A stretch of DNA of 16,424 bases, taken from NCBI GenBank assembly GCA_050945235.1, contig JBMNSO010000029.1, forward strand, positions 1 through 16,424, written 5' to 3'. The notes beneath the pieces were generated by a model, which had not been told where the DNA came from, made no database searches, and was given only the letters and a program-made list of their open reading frames with translations. Shown piece by piece: positions 13,256 through 16,424 of this stretch. A program made the position numbers and the translations under genes. Each line of letters opens with the position of its first letter. Position 1 is the first letter of the stretch. This stretch comes from DUOD01 sp050945235. GTDB lineage: Bacteria > Bacillota > Clostridia > DUOD01.

Positions 13256-13834
13256 TCAATTAAGCTCATCAAGTGCCAAAGAAAAGCTGGGAACAAACCT
13301 TTCGATAAAATATTTAACCTCTGGCAAATCAAATTTATCTATTTCCCGCTTTATAGCCTTCTTTGCCTTGAGGAATTCCTGGTTGCCGGCTTTAAGTTCT
13401 TCAAGGCATTTAAGATAGGCTGAAATCTTATCGGCAGCCTTAACTATTCTCCAGTGGTCATAGTCCTTTTCTTCTAAAAAGAAAAGTGAATTATAATCCT
13501 CCTTAAGCTCATCGGGCAGCATATTAAACAATCGTAACTTGGCTACCCTTTCGATTTCATTATAGGCCTTCTTTATCTCCGGATTGAAATACTTTATCGG
13601 TGTTGCAATATCTCCGGTAATTACCTCCCCTACTTCATGGAACACCGCAAGGGCCATGATCCTTTCAGGGTCTACATCTCCATTAAATATTTTGTTTCTT
13701 ATAACCGCCAAGCCGTGGGCTATTATCGCCACTTCCAAACTGTGTTCCTGTATATTCTCAGGGTTGGTATTGCGCATTAATCCCCAACGCTTGATAAGCT
13801 TCATCCTTGACAGATAAGCAAAAAAATGGCTCAT
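13256..13834 (-). CDS. yfbR: YfbR-like HD-domain 5'-deoxynucleotidase
   Basis: YfbR removes phosphate from deoxynucleoside 5'-monophosphates and so helps balance dNTP pools. The 192-residue protein follows E. coli YfbR along its length: SHFFAYLSRMKLI (2-14), RWGLMRN (16-22; Arg16 and Trp17 correspond to substrate contacts), EHSLEVA (30-36; His31 metal ligand), EVITGDIATPIKYFN (70-84), KAADKISAYLKCLEEL (132-147; Asp135 metal ligand) and FVPSFSLALDE (180-190). The HD pair itself reads His66-Glu67, so the metal-binding Asp is replaced by Glu; I confirmed the codons CAT GAA. Whether activity survives is unknown. The ATG has GGAGGAGG upstream. The gene is convergent with sod and is followed, past sod, by alaA. 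Confidence 0.9.
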   Translation of the reverse strand: MSHFFAYLSRMKLIKRWGLMRNTNPENIQEHSLEVAIIAHGLAVIRNKIFNGDVDPERIMALAVFHEVGEVITGDIATPIKYFNPEIKKAYNEIERVAKLRLFNMLPDELKEDYNSLFFLEEKDYDHWRIVKAADKISAYLKCLEELKAGNQEFLKAKKAIKREIDKFDLPEVKYFIERFVPSFSLALDELN

Positions 13835-13851
13835 ATCAAGACCTCCTCCAT

Positions 13852-13866
13852 ATTATAATTGTACCA
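13852..13866 (-). promoter_or_regulatory. Possible extended -10 promoter of yfbR
   Basis: On the minus strand TGGTACAAT (13866-13858) has the extended -10 form TGnTATAAT with one mismatch, and an overlapping TATAAT follows (13857-13852). No good -35 box is seen. The leader would be very short. Confidence 0.4.
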
Positions 13867-13903
13867 GATAAACCGACATTATCCACCACATATACCGCAT
13901 TTT

Positions 13904-14401
13904 TTAGAGAGTGTCCTTGAGCTTTAAAAGAATCCTTATAAAGGGTAGCGTTAGTACGGCTCCACCAAATGCCTGTAGTATATTGAATCCGATGCCGGCC
14001 AAGCCATAGGCCAGCCCATAAACAATGGTTTCATAAATGAAGTAACCTATACACATCCATGCTCCGCCCGCAACCATGGCTATTATTATCCTTCCCAGAG
14101 AAGGTATAACTTTAGCCCTATAAAGTATCCAGGCTGTTATTAATCCCATAATACCCTTGACTATAAATGTGGGCAGGGCATAATGGGGAAAATATAATAG
14201 GTCGGCAATGGCAGAACCTATTCCACCCACCAAAAAGGCTGCAGGATTACCCAAGAGTATGGAGGAACTATATATCATAACATCTCCTATATGAATATAG
14301 CCTTGGGTCCCAGGTATGGGTATTCTTATTAATATGGTAAAAACCGTTACCAGTGCTATCATTAGTGCAGATATTATCATAAGTTTTGTGCTTTTATACA
14401 T
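13904..14401 (-). CDS. ECF transporter S component family protein
   Basis: A 165-residue membrane protein with about five or six hydrophobic segments. The first segment ends in RIPIPGTQGYIHIGDVMIYS, and a GNPAAFLVGGIGSAIADLL block follows; this arrangement is typical of substrate-binding (S) components of energy-coupling factor transporters, which import vitamins or related micronutrients with a shared EcfAA'T module. The substrate cannot be told: riboflavin, thiamine precursors, folate, queuosine precursors or others are open. I place the start at ATG 14401, which has AAGGAGG eight bases upstream. An ATG 15 codons earlier (14446) overlaps the likely promoter and adds a non-membrane tail. No ecfA/T genes are present in the window, as is usual for group II systems. 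No riboswitch is seen in its short leader. Confidence 0.8.
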   Translation of the reverse strand: MYKSTKLMIISALMIALVTVFTILIRIPIPGTQGYIHIGDVMIYSSSILLGNPAAFLVGGIGSAIADLLYFPHYALPTFIVKGIMGLITAWILYRAKVIPSLGRIIIAMVAGGAWMCIGYFIYETIVYGLAYGLAGIGFNILQAFGGAVLTLPFIRILLKLKDTL

Positions 14402-14445
14402 CTTTTTGGCCTCCTTATTACCTGTCACTGCTATTGCATAATACA

Positions 14446-14473
14446 ATTATATCCCTTTTGTATCTAAAACCAA
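14446..14473 (-). promoter_or_regulatory. Probable promoter of the ECF S component gene
   Basis: On the minus strand TTGGTT (14473-14468), a 16-base spacer and a perfect TATAAT (14451-14446), about 45 bases before the preferred start codon at 14401. Confidence 0.55.
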
Positions 14474-14534
14474 GGTCTATAGTAGAAAAAAACCAAACAG
14501 CGCTGTTATTGTATCGATACACTTATTCCTTATT

Positions 14535-14583
14535 TAACAATTCAAGGGACTATGCCTAAATGGCATAATCCCTTGAATTGTTA
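14535..14583 (-). repeat. Long intergenic inverted repeat (22-pair hairpin)
   Basis: TAACAATTCAAGGGA... (14535-14556) is the inverse complement of 14562-14583 around a five-base loop. In the minus-strand RNA all 22 positions pair (one as G-U); in the plus-strand RNA that position is a C-A mismatch, so the minus strand is the likely working strand. It begins about 24 bases after the stop of the DUF6485-type gene. No U tract follows, so it is not a textbook terminator. The rest of 14447-14606 holds only the promoter at 14446-14473 and a short ATCGAT-centred palindrome. Confidence 0.75.
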
Positions 14584-14606
14584 ACCTAATTCCTTTCTCG
14601 GAATAA

Positions 14607-14798
14607 TTATCCTTTAAAGCATCGAATAAAGGCTTCTATGGACCTGTCATAGGTCTTCTCTACTTCCTTTGGAAAAAAGCAGCCAGGAATTTCATTGCGT
14701 TTTCTGTGATACATAACGCACTTGCAGCACGCGCCTCTATTGCTACAAGGATATGTACAGGTACAATTTTTTTTGTTTTCTTCAATAGCACAATCCAT
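14607..14798 (-). CDS. Small cysteine-rich protein, DUF6485-like
   Basis: A 63-residue soluble protein with nine cysteines: Cys3, 12, 14, 18, 24, 25, 27, 40 and 60. The pattern CTCTYPC, RGACCKC, YHR, GCFFP and a C-terminal EKTYDRSIEAFIR helix fits a small conserved family seen in anaerobes, which I recall as DUF6485. The closely spaced cysteines suggest zinc or an iron-sulfur cluster; this is inference. Function is unknown. The ATG has AAGGGGG six bases upstream. It lies 63 bases after the GerMN lipoprotein gene and its hairpin, and is followed by the long inverted repeat at 14535-14583. Confidence 0.85.
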   Translation of the reverse strand: MDCAIEENKKNCTCTYPCSNRGACCKCVMYHRKRNEIPGCFFPKEVEKTYDRSIEAFIRCFKG

Positions 14799-14839
14799 AT
14801 GTATCCCCCTTCTATGACTATAATTTATTATTTAATTTA

Positions 14840-14867
14840 AAGTAGGGGATGAAACCATCCCCTACTT
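14840..14867 (-). terminator. Hairpin ending the GerMN gene
   Basis: AAGTAGGGGATG (14867-14856 on the minus strand) pairs perfectly with CATCCCCTACTT (14851-14840) around a four-base loop. The 5' arm contains the TAG stop codon of the GerMN gene. The following tract is AT-rich (TAAATTAAAT) rather than a U run, so termination may be partial and the small cysteine-rich gene may be read through. Confidence 0.65.
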
Positions 14868-16310
14868 CCCATTACCGTTTTTTATCACTCCTGGATTTCG
14901 CATAAATGGTTCACTGAAGATTACGTGTCCTGTCAATTCATCTTCTTTGTTTCCCTCAATCAGAAACTGTACCCGTTTTATATTTTGTAGTTCTGTAAGG
15001 GAATTTACTATGGAATATATAGTAATTGCCTCCCCTGTAGAACCCCCGGCATGCTTACCCTTCAAGTTCCTGGAGAAATCCACATATGCCGTTTCGTCCT
15101 TTATCCATATATTGAGGAGGTCATTTTTTGTAACCCCGTATGGTATTACCGGTCTTAACCCTTCTTTAGCAGGCCCTTCAATAAGGCCTTCTACTATCTT
15201 CCTGGCTACACCGAGCTCATTCTGGGGAATAGCTCTATACTCCGGTATAAGTTGGGTCCCCTGTTCATCGGAAAAATAAAGAACTATCCTTTTGCCTATA
15301 ATTCTTGTATTCCTTTCAAAGGGCCCAACTATCTCACCATGACCAAAACCCTCTATTGCTTTGCCTTCTATTAAAAATTCTACGCCCTTTATTGTACTGA
15401 TCTCCGTCAGGGTATTGGTTATAGACCCTATGAACATGGACTCTCCGGCCGTTCCTGCAGGAAAATTGTACCTCAGCTCTTTGGAAAAATTCAACCTGGC
15501 TATTCCATCGGACACGCTTATATCAATTAGCTTAACTTCATCGGGGATCATGCTGATCAAACCTGGTTTTTGTGGCCCCGCCATCAACTCCTTAACCAAT
15601 GCTTGGGCGATACCTTTGTTTACAACCTCTATTTCCCTTACCTCGGGTACCACATACATGGATTGTTCATCGGGGAAATATAATATGGCCTTCTTTCTTT
15701 CTATGGTTGTACCGTCTTCTTCTGTCTGTACTGGCGTTTGCTCCTGTTGTGCCATTTCCACTAAAACATCGGTACTGGTACGGGTTTGCAAGCCAAAAGG
15801 CTGGCCGTTTTCATTTTCTAGCTCATTACCCTCAATATATAACTTTACATATTTTATATCTTCAAATTCAGTAATAGTATTTACAATGGATAACCTGGCC
15901 ACTGCCTGCTCCAACTGTGAGGCCTCGACAAAATCCTTGGAAAGGTTTACCGTCGCTATATTTTCAGCCTGAGTAAAGTTTAATATCTTTGTACCCTTTG
16001 GTATTGTATGCACAAATTCTGTGTTTAATGGACCTTCGAATAAAAGGTTTAAAGTGGCCAATGCCCTGTTTTCCTCTGTCTCTATAATTGTATCTCGGGT
16101 TTCTGTAACCAATTTGCTCATGTCTTTATTTGCAAAGTAAAGCACTACGCTTATTTTTTGCGTATCAGAGACATCTTGTTGCTGGCTGTATTGCTGGTTA
16201 TTCTGTTGTGGCTCCTCAGTACCCTCTGGCGTCTTCACTTTCCTAGCGCATCCTGATGCAAAGACTAATATGCAAAACACCAGTAGTACATATACAGTAA
16301 CTGTTTTCAT
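14862..16310 (-). CDS. Lipoprotein with three GerMN domains (sporulation/germination related)
   Basis: A 482-residue lipoprotein: signal peptide 1-20, lipobox ASGC with Cys21 as the lipidated residue, then a Gln-rich linker (33-48). Three GerMN-type domains follow at about 53-174, 207-334 and 340-471. Each begins with a strand like VVLYF / AILYF / IVLYF, has an EGP or AGP turn after a helix, then IP.g.k, a (v)NfS/VDFS strand, a helix with SIVNT/SITNT/SIVNS, and ends with a (V/Y)xxxIEG strand. Bacillus GerM has two such domains and acts at the septum in sporulation and in germination; three is uncommon. Repeat 1 is the most diverged. The ATG has GGGAGG eight bases upstream, itself 14 bases after the stop of the previous gene, so the two are co-transcribed. 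Exact role is inferred from the domain only. Confidence 0.88.
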   Translation of the reverse strand: MKTVTVYVLLVFCILVFASGCARKVKTPEGTEEPQQNNQQYSQQQDVSDTQKISVVLYFANKDMSKLVTETRDTIIETEENRALATLNLLFEGPLNTEFVHTIPKGTKILNFTQAENIATVNLSKDFVEASQLEQAVARLSIVNTITEFEDIKYVKLYIEGNELENENGQPFGLQTRTSTDVLVEMAQQEQTPVQTEEDGTTIERKKAILYFPDEQSMYVVPEVREIEVVNKGIAQALVKELMAGPQKPGLISMIPDEVKLIDISVSDGIARLNFSKELRYNFPAGTAGESMFIGSITNTLTEISTIKGVEFLIEGKAIEGFGHGEIVGPFERNTRIIGKRIVLYFSDEQGTQLIPEYRAIPQNELGVARKIVEGLIEGPAKEGLRPVIPYGVTKNDLLNIWIKDETAYVDFSRNLKGKHAGGSTGEAITIYSIVNSLTELQNIKRVQFLIEGNKEDELTGHVIFSEPFMRNPGVIKNGNGK

Positions 16311-16324
16311 TTATATTCCTCCCT

Positions 16325-16424
16325 TCAGGTCTGAGGCAAGATTGCAGAATTCCACTTTACTTTCCATAAATCATCGATTTTTACTAGCTTTATTAATACA
16401 TTCTGATTAGAGGTTTCTACTCCG
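16325..16424 (-). CDS. 3' end of an upstream gene, cut by the window edge
   Basis: The frame is open from the window edge to a TGA at 16325-16327, giving 32 residues that end VKIDDLWKVKWNSAILPQT. The other minus-strand frame tested stops at once. The stop is 14 bases before the GerMN start, whose ribosome binding site lies in that gap, as in a compact operon. The W.VkWnsail pattern recalls the end of small NTF2-like or DUF4829-type extracellular domains, but this is too short to assign. Confidence 0.6.
   Translation of the reverse strand, partial: GVETSNQNVLIKLVKIDDLWKVKWNSAILPQT

Noticed and set aside
9453..14509. Shared GCGCTGTTATT at 9453-9463 and near 14499-14509 as a dispersed repeat
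   Set aside because: Eleven bases only, with unrelated flanks; chance is the simplest account.
15361..15972. Plus-strand open frame of 203 codons opposite the GerMN gene
   Set aside because: Serine-rich antisense product with no ribosome binding site; the opposite strand has clear domain content and signal peptide.
1..16424. CRISPR array, insertion sequence, tRNA or prophage genes
   Set aside because: No regularly spaced repeats, transposase, tRNA fold or phage structural genes could be seen on either strand.

Overview
The window looks like a chromosomal segment of a spore-forming, low-to-moderate GC Firmicute, most likely a member of the Clostridia. It carries the sporulation genes spoIIP and gpr and a GerMN lipoprotein. 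Its left half keeps the classic Firmicute gene order comEC - holA - rpsT - gpr - spoIIP, which in Bacillus continues to yqxA and lepA. I cannot name the genus. Nearly everything is on the minus strand; only rpsT and a superoxide dismutase gene are on the plus strand.

Left part (1-8000). A small membrane protein gene sits in the yqxA position and overlaps the end of spoIIP. spoIIP has a convincing SigE-type promoter just after gpr, the spore-germination protease gene. rpsT (ribosomal protein S20, TTG start, strong Shine-Dalgarno) diverges from gpr. Behind rpsT, on the same strand, is a SAM-I (S-box) riboswitch aptamer followed by an intrinsic terminator. It has no gene to control: the next thing downstream is the 3' end of holA, which points the other way. 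holA (DNA polymerase III delta), an lrgB-lrgA pair with its own promoter, and comEC follow.

Middle (8000-12500). A YhfI-like metallo-beta-lactamase-fold hydrolase, a PAP2 phosphatase, a monoacylglycerol-lipase-like alpha/beta hydrolase and a Gph-like HAD phosphatase form a close minus-strand run. It probably starts at a SigA-type promoter before the HAD gene. alaA (glutamate-pyruvate aminotransferase) lies upstream, with its own promoter and a good terminator.

Right part (12500-16424). A GC-richer Cu/Zn superoxide dismutase gene with all metal ligands and no signal peptide points against its neighbours. It separates alaA from yfbR, a pair that is adjacent in E. coli (yfbQ-yfbR). yfbR has the unusual sequence His-Glu where its family name motif is His-Asp. 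Then come an ECF-transporter S component, a long intergenic hairpin, a tiny cysteine-rich DUF6485-type protein, a lipoprotein with three GerMN domains, and the last 32 codons of a further gene cut by the window edge.

No tRNA, rRNA, CRISPR array, insertion sequence or prophage is visible. The most unusual item is the orphan SAM riboswitch with its restructured 3' end. It could drive a SAM-responsive small RNA, or an antisense transcript into holA.
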